Shown here piece after piece: positions 1 through 11,011 of a stretch of DNA of 38,897 nt. Source of the DNA: Blastomyces gilchristii SLH14081 (taxonomy: Eukaryota; Ascomycota; Eurotiomycetes; Onygenales; Ajellomycetaceae); NCBI RefSeq assembly GCF_000003855.2, contig NW_003101674.1, forward strand, positions 665,514-704,410. The letters run 5' to 3'. The notes below the pieces were generated by a model. That model was not told the origin of the DNA. It saw only the letters and a list, made by a program, of their open reading frames with translations, and ran no database searches. The stretch's first letter is position 1, and each line of letters starts with the position of its first letter. Both the position numbers and the translations under genes were made by a program.

Positions 1-1159
1 TTTCTCAAAGTTATGCAAGATTCATTTGAAAAACTCATTTCATATTTATAAGAATGAATATTACTCTAAGTCTGTGAGATTCATCTTTTCACTGATTATT
101 TATAATAACTTTGCTTTTCTGTGTAGAAATACAGCAGATCTTAAGACTTGTCAAAATTCTATTAACTATCTATCTGTAAGTTCATATTCAATTCAATAAT
201 ATGATTATATCTGACTTAGTCAGCTGATTACAGTATTATTTTTTCAGTTATCATTGAAGCTTAATGACTCTGACAGATCTTCTGACTTAATATATCTCAT
301 GCTCAGATTCTCATTCTGCACAGCAGTCTCAGATAATGTATACATTTCTGAAGAGATTGTGAACAATTATGATGAAATCTTCAGATTCAGTGTGATTATC
401 TATCTGTGTAAATATTCAATCTTCTACTGCAGGTCTATAACCTGATTTTCTCTATTCTTATTAATAATGATAATTGCATCAGTGAAGCTCTTCATAGTAA
501 ATGCTTAATTCACAGTGAATATCAATTATTGTTTGACTTCTGCCTCAGCCTGTCACTGTGTATACAAGGTCTCAATCTCATTTAGAATTCTCATATATAT
601 ACAGAGCTTTGATTTCAGTTCAGTGATCTCAGCTGCTTTTCTTACTACTTTGAGTAAATTCTCTGAGAGATTCTGCATATCTTTCAGTTCAGACAGCAGA
701 GAAGAGTGTTTGTATTAACTAGAGAAGATGTTTATTTCAGTGATTTCTCATTGATTGTATAATATCTATTGTTATATCATTATATTATTATATCATTATA
801 TCATTATATGATTTCTGATTTTCATTTCCTGTTATCATTATATGACTCCGGTGATGATCATCTCTCTTTTATTCTTCTGAGTAGAGAGCAGTCTTCTTTG
901 AATCTGATTCACTGTTTTCATCTCTTTTCTCACACCTCATTTATTCACATATATGATATTTGTCTGAGTGTGAAGTTTTTCTTTAACAAGCAGAGCAGTA
1001 TCAATCAGATGCTCTTTCACTCACTGCTTCTTTATACACTATCTTTTGAGACATTTTAGAACCACACTGATATGATAACTATAAATTACTTTATAGACAG
1101 AATTATCACACTCTGAAGAAGTCTACACTTCTTATCAGTTTTTTAGACATGCTATCAGA
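1..1159 (-). mobile_element. gypsy-3: 5' internal part (leader and gag region) of a minus-strand LTR element, truncated by window edge
   Basis: This stretch is a direct repeat of 31822-32956, differing mostly by C/T and G/A changes. In the second copy it lies just inside the 5' LTR of a minus-strand gypsy element, so here it should be the leader and gag region of another copy of that family in the same orientation, the rest lying left of position 1. I do not recognise a protein domain; the minus-strand frames are broken by many stops and gag proteins are poorly conserved. The short plus-strand open frames here are not supported by anything else. Identification rests on the repeat relationship and on the LTR that follows. 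Confidence 0.7.
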
Positions 1160-1324
1160 TGTGATTCAAAGGTTGCTTAAGTCAGTGTATGATTACAGAC
1201 ATTCACCGGCTTCTTATATACAGTACACTAAATTAATTGATGGCCGCTATGGCCCCTTTACATTCGTAAGCAAGTTCGGAAGCGGCCGCGTTATTATCCG
1301 ACAGTCGTACGTTCTTCCGAATCA
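1160..1324 (-). repeat. gypsy-3 5' LTR (165 bp)
   Basis: One of three copies of the same 165-bp sequence (others 10847-11011 and 32957-33121). On the minus strand it starts TGATTC and ends GAATCACA, giving the TG...CA ends of an LTR. A TATATAAG-like box lies about 105 bp from the LTR start on the minus strand, leaving a very short R-U5. The right-hand part (about 1231-1324) keeps many CpG sites such as GCGGCCGC and looks almost unmutated; this is the outer end of the element. Similarity between copies stops exactly at 1324. The 64-residue open frame across it (1149-1343) is a by-product. Confidence 0.75.
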
Positions 1325-2010
1325 CACCTCTACATCTCACTGACAATATTTATATTATTATATAGAAACAGGCTTATATTCTCTATAATATCAAGACTCT
1401 GAAGAGGAAAAGTCTTAATAGAGAGTATACAGTAGTATATATCTTAGCAGTTTCTATCTCATTCTTCTGCAGTAGTTAATACAAAAAAAAAAGATCTTAG
1501 AATTAGTTTTTTACATCTCTTGAAAAAGTAAGGTGTTTTTCTCTGAATTTTATACAATATTCTTACAAAGAATTAAAAACAGAGTTGTTTTCTGTTATAA
1601 TTTGATATTCTTTTAAGTAAGAATTACTTTTTCAGTGACTGAAGAGCTTTCATTAATACTTAATTCTCTTTTACACTCTTTATTAACTGATTTGAGTTGC
1701 ACACTTGTTGTATGAGAAGAATTAAATGATTTAGAATAAAATTAAATAGTTTTAATCAATTTCTCTATAAAAAATTAACTTATTTTTTATCAGTTTTTCT
1801 CTCAAAAACTGTTATATTATCTAATTTATTATTAATTGATATCATACTTTTCCTCACTATATCTCAAGAAAGAGTTTATAAAGATTTTATTGATTTATCT
1901 TAAAAATCAATTTTAGTTTATTAGATTCTCTTTTAAAATCTAATCTAGTTACTGAACTAGTGTGAAAAAAATCAGGTGTTTTACATATAAAAGTCTTTCA
2001 TTCTTCTTTT
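1325..2010. other. no recognisable gene; flank of gypsy-3 and possible 5' untranslated region of the LINE
   Basis: AT-rich sequence with short A runs (near 1482) and no coding frame I can support. It lies between the outer end of the gypsy-3 LTR and the 53-bp repeats ahead of the LINE ORF1. Part may be the LINE 5' untranslated region, but no second copy in the window shows where the element starts. Confidence 0.4.
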
Positions 2011-2194
2011 GAAACAGTCTGATCAACTTTTCAATTGAAAATAGACTAATAAACCTCTTAATTGAAAGAGTCTGACTAACTTTTCATTTGAAAATAGATC
2101 AATAAACCTCTTAATTGAAACAGTCTGATCAACTTTTCATTTGAAAATAAACTGATAAATCTCTCAATTGAAACAGTCTGATTAACTTTTCATT
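2011..2194 (+). repeat. 53-bp tandem repeat, about 3.5 copies, upstream of LINE ORF1
   Basis: Units start at 2011, 2064, 2117 and 2170 (the last is 25 bp). Each begins GAAACAGTCTGAT or a close variant and contains CTTTTCA(A/T)TTGAAAAT, a partly self-complementary block. The array ends 11 bp before the ORF1 start codon. Tandem 5' monomers act as promoters in some LINE families; that role here is inference. Confidence 0.8.
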
Positions 2195-2205
2195 CAGTGA
2201 GTAAA

Positions 2206-3876
2206 ATGAGTTCAAGAGTACACTCAGTTGATGTGAAAAAAGATGTTTTCTCAGATACTGTTCCTGAGATTGAAATTCTAAAGAGAAGAAAGAAGGAAGA
2301 AATAGAGAAACAATAAGTTCTTGAAATACAGAAACTTGAAAAAGTAAGTAAAATTCTTGAAAAACAGTGTCTGAGTAAGAAGAATGAAGAAGTTCTGTTA
2401 ATTCTTCATACTCAGACTAGACAACTACAAGAGATGATTAAGTTCAAACTTGGAATTTTAAACACAATTTAAAAAACATTGAAATCTTCTAGTATAGTCA
2501 CTGTCTCTTTCTCATCTTCTACTTCTTCATCTTCTTCTTCAAATCAGAAGAAAATATATGCTCAAGTAGCAGAATCTGCTATCTCTAAACCTGCTATCTC
2601 AAAATCTGCTCAAAATTCTGAGAAAACTGAGAAGAATATTACTCAGATCTCTGTTCATAGAAAAGAAGAGAAAAAAATATAAAATGAGAAAAACTTTCAA
2701 AGTGTCAGAAATAGAAGACTTATTCTCAAAGTCTTAAATCAGAAGATCTTACAAAGAAATAAGCTAAACTCAAATCTCATTTTCAGAATTAGAAATGAAA
2801 TTAATCAGCAGTTCTTTTCTCAGTTAATGATTGATATTGAAGTTCAAAAATCAGTTATAGCTTCAATTGAGTCATCTTTCTTTGAAAATTTCATTATTTT
2901 GACTACAATGCCTGAATTTAGTGCAGAATTCCTTATTTAGAATGAGAATCTCTGAAAATCAGCAATAGAATCTCTACTGAATACAATAATTCTATCTGAG
3001 AGAGATGAAAACTGAGACAAATTCATTCTTCATAATATTTCAGTTGAAATTTTTGACTGTGAGAAAGAAATACTACTTCTTAAAAATGAATTAGAAGAAT
3101 ACAACTCTATTCAACTGAGAAAAGAGCCTGTATAACTTAATTCAATTAAGTTCAGATAAAGCAGAAGAAATGTCTCTGTTCTAGTGTATACAAAGACACT
3201 TGAATCATCAAGAATCTCTGAAGTAAGAGTAGCAGGTTTGAAAATGAGAGTTCATGAATATAAAGACTCAAGAATGAATCTCAAAGCTCAAAGATATGAA
3301 CACTTTACAATCTCTTGTTTCAGAGACTCAAAATACACATTCTGTGCTAGAGATCACAAAACTAGTGAGTATAAATGTGAAATATGCTCAAAAAGAGATG
3401 AAATATGTCAATATACTCTGCTTAAATGCTTTAATTGTAAAGAAAAACATGCATGTAGTAAAAAAAAATGTATATTTACTTCAAGAACTCAGAAGAACTG
3501 AAGAAAAGATGAAGCTCAAAGTAAATCTAAAACTGAAGAGAAAAGTCAAGTCAGTAAATCTATAACTGTAAGCTTAAAAAGAAGAAACTCTTCACTATCT
3601 GAATCTTCAAACTTCAATTCTTCAGCTAAATGTAAACAGAATTTGAATTGTTAAATATCTGTTAAGATTAGAGAACTGAGAAATGACTCTGATAATAAAC
3701 TAGATAGAATGTAAGCAGTTGAGATTCCTGCTTTTCAAAATAGTTATAATCTACTATCTGATAATAGTGATTAGATTCTACTCTATCTTCACTCTCTTTT
3801 AGTATGAATGTACAATAAAAATAATAAGAAAAGTTTAAAAACTCTTCAAAAATCATATTTATTTAAAACAATGTGA
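2206..3876 (+). pseudogene. LINE ORF1 (gag-like nucleic-acid-binding protein), RIP-decayed
   Basis: This would have encoded the RNA-binding ORF1 protein of the LINE. One frame runs from the ATG at 2206 with no frameshift, interrupted only by scattered stops of the sort made by CAA-to-TAA and TGG-to-TGA changes. The N-terminal part is Lys/Glu-rich and helical, followed by a Ser/Thr-rich linker (about 2500-2560), a middle domain, then a Cys/His cluster at about 3320-3480 with C-x2-C pairs (CEIC, CFNC) typical of the knuckles of fungal LINE ORF1 proteins. The first in-frame stop after the knuckles that could be genuine is at 3652; the frame continues at similar stop density to 3874, overlapping the ORF2 start, so the end is uncertain. 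Confidence 0.75.
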
Positions 3877-6800
3877 ATAGAAACTCAAACTGTATTTATT
3901 CTTATCTTCAGATTACATTTGAATAAAAAGTTGACTTTGTACTTCTTCAAGAATCAAACTTTGATACTGAGTAAAAGTGTATTATCTCTCATTGAAGCTA
4001 TTACTACTTTCTTTCTGAAAAATCTGAGATAAAATCAAGAGTAGTGATCTATGAAAGAAAAAGATTAAGATATTAATTTAATTTGAGATTTGATATCATA
4101 TGATATATCTGACTCTGATATTCTAGTGAGTGATATTATAGACAAAGAGAATGAGTTTGATACTATTCAACTTATAAATATCTATGATGAAAAGTCATTG
4201 AAAGAAAACAACAATACCTGAACAATTGACAGAGAATTTTTGAATATAACTTTCTTAAAAAACTCTATAATTGCAGAAGACTTCAATGCATATCATTTCT
4301 AATGAAACTCAGAATGCACAAGAGCAGTAAGAGCAGACAAACTGATTGAATAAACTTTTAAGCATTTAATACATTTAGTTAACAAGTCTGATCAACAAAC
4401 ATTGTTTAGAAAAGATATGAAAAAGAAATCTATTATAGATTTAACTTTCATATCATAAAATCTAATTAAAAAAAGACTTATAAACTGATTTATTGATTCA
4501 AATAAAATCTCAGAATCAGATCATGAGATCATTCAATTTGATATTGAACTGAGTGAAAAACAAAGAAGTGAAAATTCTCTTCTCTCTAATCAGTATAACT
4601 TTGAAAAAGCTGATTGAAAAGTAGTTAAAGAAAGAGTAAAACAGCTGAAATCAGAAAAGCAAAGTAAGCTCTATTGAAATCAAAGTCAAGATATCTTAAA
4701 TAAAATACTTGAGAATAGAGTAAAGCTAATTACATCTATTCTTCTAACAAGTATTGAAGAAAATATTCTAAAGAAAAAGTCTTCTGAGTGTTTCAAATCT
4801 TGATGAAATGAGAATATCACATCTAAAAGAAAGTAATTAGCTACTGCTAAAAGAGATTGAAAGAATAACTTAATATCTGATAAAGAGTTCAAAGCTATTG
4901 AAAATAAATATTTTTCAGATATTAAAAGAGTTAAAACAGATTGCTGAAACAAATTTCTTGAAGAAGTATAAGAAAAAGAAGTTTTTAAAGTCTTCAACTA
5001 TACTAAAGCAAGAAGTGTAGCAAAGCTTTCAACCTTAAAATATGAATTTCAGAATTAATCATATACAGTAAACTCTTTTGAGAAAAAGTATCAAGCTTTT
5101 ATGAGAATTCTCTTCCAAAACTCATCACATTTAGAAGAGAAGAATATGTCATTTTAGAAATATATTGATGAAAATAACTGAGAATGGCCTGAGCTTACAT
5201 GTGATGAACTAGAGTCAGCAATATTCTCAAGTTCAATTAAAACTGCTACAGAGCCTGATTCAATCAATAACTTGATTATTCAAAACACATATTCTTACTT
5301 AAAGAATGAATATTTTGAGCTCTTTTTCAATCTCTTAAAAAATGATTATCATTCTGAATGCTGAAGAGAAGCTACTGAAGTAATTCTTGTAAAATCTAAT
5401 AGAAAAACTTCAATTTCTAAGTTATATAGAGTAATATCTCTGTTGAACTGTTTGAGAAAAATTCTAGAAAAGAAAATAGCTACTAGATTATCTTTTATAA
5501 GCTCTATTAGTGATTCTCTTCTATTTAGTGAATAAATGAGAGATAGAAAACAATGTTCTGCAATTAACACTGTTCTTTCAGTTATTCATAATGTTTAAGT
5601 AATAAAGTATAAAGACCTGGTCTCAACTGCAGTTTTAATTGATATAAAAGAGACATTTGATCATGTTTCAAAGTCTAAGATGATTCAAACTTTGAAGATG
5701 TTAAAACTGTCACTTTCTCTAATAAAATGAGTTAATTGTTTTATGTCTAAAAGAATTATACAACTATTCTTTGATGGAAGAAAACAAGATAAGACTGAGA
5801 TAAAAATAGAAGTACTGCAAAAATGTTCAATCTCATCTGTTTTATTTGCAATATACACTGCATATCTATTCAAGAATAGAGAGATGAAAATAGTGTGATT
5901 TTCAAGTTATGTAGATGATATTAATCTACTCTACAGTTTAAAGACAATCAAAGAGAATTTAGAAGTGATTGAGAAAGTAGTAAAGAAAATCTTTGTTAGA
6001 GCAGATATCAATCTAATTCAATTTAATATGAATAAAACTGAGTTAATTCACTTTTTTTCCAGATTTAATAAGAAAGAACTAAGTCTAATTCTTTTGAATA
6101 AAGAGATTAAACCCAGTTTGAATATCAAATGACTAGAAGTATGATTAAACTCTAAGTTGAATTTTAAATATTATATTCAATAAAGAATTATCAAGACAGA
6201 GAGACTACTGAATAGTATAATCAGACTATCAAATACTGAGAGAGGTCTATTCTTTCAGGCTATGAGACAGTTATACATAGCCTGTATTATCTCAGTAGCT
6301 GATTATAAAGTTCAAGTTTGATAAAATAATCAAGATAATTTCACTGAACTCTTTCAAAGTCTATAAAATAGAGCTTTGAGAAGAATTCTGAGAGTATTCA
6401 AATCATCTTCTATTAAAGCAATGAAAATTGAAGCTTCAATTCCACCTTCTGCTATTCAATTTAAAAAGGCCTGTATAAACTATACTCTGAGAGTCATAAG
6501 AATGAGCTTAAATCATATAATCAGAGAAAGAGTCTCTTCTTCATTTTCATCAGTTAACTCAGGAAATGAACTGAATTAAAATAGATTTCTTGATTGAAAT
6601 GAGAATAATACTTTAAAGAAAATACTCTCTCAACTGTATAAACTATGTTCACTTATTAAAAATTAATTTTCTTCATTAAATATTGAGAAAATTGATCATG
6701 AGAAGATGTTTCTCTGAAGAGAAAAGCTGAAATCTCTCATAGACTTACAAATAAGTGAACTATTTAAAGAGAGAGAATATGAACAGCATTTGAAGAAGAT

Positions 6801-7791
6801 CTCTACAATCAATATAAAAAACTCTATTCTGATTTACTCAGATAACTCAAAAAATGAGAATTTGAATAGATTAGACACAGGCATTGCTTATACTAAAGAT
6901 AATATCAATTTTATCTCAGATTTCTGAAATTTAGACTGTGAATCTGAGATCTTTGATGCTAAACTATTTGTAATAGTGAAAGCTTTTAAACTCATTGAAA
7001 TAAAATCTTATAAAAGAGAAAATAGTTTGAAAGAGATATGAATATTCTCTGATAGTTAAGCTGCTTTAAAAAGACTTAGAAATAGTCAGATTTATAATAA
7101 TCAAATGAATCTTCAACTGATTTTAAACTCTGTTTTGAAAATTTAAAAGAGAAGAATATTAAAACTGATAATTTATCTGCACTGAGTTTCTGCTCATATG
7201 AATATTCATAACAATGAATTGACTGATTCAGCAGTAAAAAAGAGTTCAGAATTAAGCAGAACTATTTAAAAAACAGTATTCTGATCTTTTATAAAGAGAT
7301 AGATAAAAGAATCTTATTTAGATAAGTGAAATAAAAGCTGACAGAAATAAAAGAAGAGTATACATTATTCAAGATTTGAAACAAAATTCAAGTGAAAATC
7401 TTATTTAATTAAATGTAAAAAGAAAATATTCTCATCTATAATACAGCTGAAACTAGAACATAGCTATTTCAAATCTTATATGTAAAGATTTGATGATAAA
7501 TTTAATTTAATAGAATGCTCATTCTTCAATACAAATGAGAATTCTGAGTATATTGTAATACACTGTGCATTATACTATAGTCTCAGAGTCAGATTGAAAG
7601 AGAAGTATAATTTAAATCAATTCAATATGAGATTCTTATTCTCAACTGAGACAGAAATTAAACACTTAATAGACTTTCTATCAGAAACTTAAGCAGCTAC
7701 AAGAAAATGACTAAATTCAGAAATATCTTAATATGAAGAGAAGGAAATTGATCAGATATAGTCTGTTAAACAGCTATATACTATTTTTTAA
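3804..7791 (+). pseudogene. LINE ORF2: endonuclease, reverse transcriptase, RNase H; RIP-decayed
   Basis: This would have nicked target DNA and copied the LINE RNA into it. The ATG at 3804 opens a frame holding the start of an apurinic-type endonuclease (QxNVNRN-like block near 3864, LLQE near 3939). One frameshift near 4040-4090 moves the reading to the frame kept to the stop at 7789. Further endonuclease sites follow (AEDFNAYHF near 4273), then reverse transcriptase with SYVDDI at 5905-5922, the catalytic Asp pair intact. RNase H follows: YSDNS near 6835, an acidic FDAKLF block near 6950 and SD(S) near 7050. A Cys/His-containing tail lies at about 7515-7570. Many Trp positions read TGA, e.g. 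two in a row near 4800. Family assignment to Tad1 is from domain order and the YVDD box. Confidence 0.85.
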
Positions 7792-7940
7792 TAATTTGTT
7801 TTGTTACAGTCTCTCTGTACTTTACTTTTTCCTTTCTATTCTTTTCTATCCATCTATTTAATATGTCTATCTTTAAGACTGTGTTCTCTTTTCTTTTGTC
7901 ATGATATTGTCAAATGATTTCAAAGTATCAGAAGGTGTTA

Positions 7941-8336
7941 AAATACTGTAATTTATAAACAGTTTTTATGTTCTGAGCTGGAATTTTCGGATTTTACATA
8001 TCTGAAATTGATAAATGTATAATAGTTGACTTTAGAGATATAGAAAAAACCCTGAGAACTAAAAGTTCTCAGATAGATATTATAGTTTCTGACTGCATAC
8101 ATCTATAATTGAAGAATAATAATAATAATAATAATAATTGAATGTTTTATAAAAGACTCATAGAGTTATACTGCAATTTGTAAACAGTTTTTGTATTCTG
8201 AGCTGGAATTTTCTGATTTTATATATCTGAAATTGATAAATGTATAATAGTTGACTCTATAGATATAGAAAAAACTCTGAGATCTAAAGGTTCTCAGATA
8301 GATGTCATAGTCTCTGACTATATACATCTATAATTG

Positions 8337-8370
<34 letters not shown>
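7941..8370 (+). repeat. duplicated LINE 3' untranslated region with AAT-repeat tails
   Basis: Two copies of the same roughly 190-bp 3' sequence (about 7941-8143 and 8164-8370) each end in an AAT-type microsatellite: AATAATAAT at about 8117-8140 and 8338-8370. Each carries a short hairpin-like stretch with TCTCAGATAGAT. Simple-repeat tails of this kind mark the 3' ends of LINEs, so this is either two tails from independent insertions or a slippage duplication at reverse transcription. Confidence 0.75.
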
Positions 8371-8429
8371 AAGAATTTAAAGAAAAATTAGTATAGAGAC
8401 ATTAGTCTGATCAGATCTTGTATATATTA

Positions 8430-10846
8430 ATTATTAGAATTATTATTATACTTCTATTATAGATGTATGCAGTCAGAGACTATGATATTTACCTGAAAAC
8501 TTTTAGTTCTCAGAGTTTTTCTAATATCAATAAAGTTAACTATTATACATTTTTCAATTTCAGATATATAAAATCAGAAAATTCCAGCTTAGAATACAAA
8601 AACTCTTTATAAATTACAGTATTTTAACATCTTCTAATACTTTGAAATCATTTAGAAATATCATGACAAAAGAAAACAGAATAAAGTCTTAAAGATAGAC
8701 ACATTAAATAAGTAGATAGAAAAGAATAGAAAAGAAAAAGTAAAATAAAGAATAACTATAATAAAACAAAATATTAAAAGATAGTGTATAACTGTTTTAA
8801 CAGACTATATCTGATTAATTTTCACCTCTTCATATTCAGATATTTCGGAATTCAATCATTTTCTTATAGCTGCTTGAGTTTTTGATAGAAAGTCTAAGTA
8901 TTTAATTTCTGTGTCTGTTGAGAATAGAAACCTCATATTTAATTGATTTAAATCATACTTCTTCTTCAATCTGACTCTGAGACTATTGTATAATGCATAA
9001 TGTATTACAATATACTCAGGATTTTCATTTATATTGCAGAATAAGCCTTCTGTTAAATCAAATCTATTATCAAATCTTTTTATATAAGATTTGAAATAAC
9101 TATATTCTAGTTTCAGCTGAATTATAGATGAGAATATTTTCTTTTTATATTTAATTGAACAAGATTTTCACTTGAGTTTTATTTCAAATCTTGAATAATA
9201 TATACTCTTCTTTTGTTTCTGTCAGCTTTCATTTCACTTATTTAAATAAGATTCTTTTATCTTTCTCTTTATAAAAGATCTGAATACTGTTTTTTAAATA
9301 GATCTACTTAATTCTGAACTCTTTTTTACAGCTGAATCAGCCAATTCATTATCATGAATATTCATATAAATAGAAACTTAGTGTAGATGAATTATCAGTT
9401 TTAATATTCTTCTCTTTTGAATTTTTATAACAGAATTTAAAATCAGTTTAAGATTTATTTAATTATTATGAATCTGATTATTTTCAAGTCTTTTTAAAGC
9501 AGCTTAACTATTAGAGAATATTTATATCTCTTTCAAACTATTTTCTATTTTATAAGATTTTATTTTAATAAGTTTGAAAGCTTTTACTATTGTAAATAGT
9601 TCAGTATTAAAGACTTCAAATTCACAGTCTAAATTTCAGAAATCTGAGATAAAATTGATATTATCTTTAATATAAGCAATGCCTGTATCTAATCTGTTTA
9701 AATTCTTATTTTTTAAGTCATCTGAGTATATTAGAATAGAGTCTTTTATATTGATTATAAAGATCTTCTTTAAATACTGTTCATATTCTCTCTCTTTAGA
9801 TAGTTCACTTATTTACAAGTCTATGAGAGATTTCAGCTTTTCTCTTCACAGAGATATCTTCTCATGATCAATTTTCTCAACATTTAATAAAGAAAATTGA
9901 TTTTTAATTAGTGAATATAGTCTCTATAGTTGAGAGAGTATTTTCTTTGAAGAATTACTTTTATTTCAATTAAGAAATCTATTTCAATTCAGTTCATTTT
10001 CTGAGTTAATTAATAAAAATGAAGAAGAGACTCTTTCTCTGATTATATAATTTAAGCTTATCTTTATAACTCTCAGAGTATAGTTTATACAGATCTTTTC
10101 AAATCTAATAGCAGAAGAGAGAATTGAAGCATCAATTTTCATTGCTTTAATAGAAGATAATTTGAATACTCTTAGAATTCTTCTCAAAACTCTGTTTTAC
10201 AGACTTTAAAAGAGTTCAGTGAAATTTTCTTAATTATTTCATTAAACTTAAACTTCATAATCAGCTACTGAAATGATACAGACTATGTATAACTATCTTA
10301 TAATCTGAAAAAATAGATCTCTCTCTGTATTTGATAATCTGATTATACTATTCATTAGTCTTTCTATCTTGACAATTCTTTGTTAAATATGATATTTAAA
10401 ATTCAACTTGAAGTTGAATTATACTCTCAGTTATTTGACATTCTAACTGGGTTTAATCTCTTTATTTAAAAGAGTTAAACTTAGTTTTTTCTTATTAAAT
10501 CTGGGGAAAAAATGTATTAACTCAGTTTTATTCATATTAAATTAAATTTAATTGATATCTACTCTAACAAAGATTTTCTTTACTACTTTTTCAATTACTT
10601 CTAAATTGTCTTTGATTGTTTTTGAACTGTAGACTAGATCAATATTATTCACATAGCTTGAAAATCTCACTATTTTCATCTTTCTATTATTGAATAGATA
10701 TGCAGTATATATTATAAATAAAACAGAGGAGATTGAGAATTCTTATAGTACTTCTATTTTTATCTCAGTCTTATCTTATTTCACTTTATCAAAGAATAAT
10801 TATATGATTCTTTTGAATATAACACAGTTAACTCATTTTATTAGAC
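8430..10846 (-). mobile_element. LINE copy 2 (minus strand), left part; interrupted by gypsy-2
   Basis: The reverse complement is colinear with LINE copy 1 from about 5717 to 8105, including the 3' untranslated region (about 8456-8650) and a short AAT-like tail near 8430. At 10846 it stops abruptly at the gypsy-2 LTR. The missing upstream sequence reappears at 33122, so this copy is not 5'-truncated here but split. The two LINE copies face each other tail-to-tail with under 100 bp between them, an inverted repeat of about 2.4 kb arms. Confidence 0.85.
8774..10846 (-). pseudogene. LINE copy 2 ORF2 fragment (C-terminal reverse transcriptase, RNase H)
   Basis: Minus-strand equivalent of the last two thirds of LINE ORF2, from just before the catalytic YVDD region (here near 10645-10660, where the reverse complement reads SYVN(N/D)I) through RNase H (about 9560-9740) to the stop at 8774. 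It carries its own set of stops and substitutions relative to copy 1, so the two copies decayed independently. The 5' part of this gene is displaced to 33122-33188 and beyond by later insertions. Confidence 0.75.
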
Positions 10847-11011
10847 TGTGATTCAAAGGTTGCTTGAGCCAGCGTACGATTACAGGCATACACCGGCTTC
10901 TTATATATGTTATACTAAATAAATTAGTGGCTGCTATGACCTCTTTACATTCGTAAGCATGTTCAGAAGCAGTTATATTATTATCTGACAGTTGTACATT
11001 CTTCTGAATTA
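10847..11011 (-). repeat. gypsy-2 3' LTR (165 bp)
   Basis: Same 165-bp sequence as at 1160 and 32957. On the minus strand it runs from 11011 to 10847. The outer end (about 10847-10900, with AGCGTACG and CACCGG) is nearly unmutated, while the inner half is decayed: the opposite pattern to the 5' LTRs, whose outer ends are at the other side. A minus-strand TATATAA box lies at 10901-10907. A purine tract (AAGAAAGAA on the minus strand, 11014-11022) sits next to the LTR, as expected for the polypurine primer. Confidence 0.8.

Larger units (their letters stand above)
2011..8370 (+). mobile_element. Tad-like non-LTR retrotransposon (LINE copy 1), RIP-decayed
   Basis: The order is tandem 5' repeats, ORF1 with CCHC knuckles, ORF2 with apurinic endonuclease, reverse transcriptase, RNase H and a Cys/His-containing C-terminus, a 3' untranslated region, then AAT-repeat tails. 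This layout fits the fungal Tad1 clade. A duplicated 3' end (second copy about 8164-8370) suggests a second, 5'-truncated insertion or a tail duplication. The 5' limit is not defined; I start at the tandem array. LINE copy 2 lies tail-to-tail on the other strand. Confidence 0.8.

Noticed and set aside
1149..1343. 64-codon frame with normal-looking composition, possibly a host exon.
   Set aside because: It coincides with the unmutated half of an LTR; the homologous frame at 32946 has diverged without any sign of coding constraint and the copy at 10847 is broken.
10800..10850. LINE copy 2 as an ordinary 5'-truncated insertion ending at 10846.
   Set aside because: The missing upstream sequence continues at 33122-33188, so the break is due to the gypsy-2 insertion.
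10847..11011. A 165-bp miniature inverted-repeat element, because it starts TGATTC and ends GAATCA and occurs three times.
   Set aside because: Its three positions are exactly the ends of minus-strand gypsy elements, with a TATA box and adjacent purine tract; flanks at 10846 and 33122 are contiguous LINE sequence. LTR is the simpler reading.
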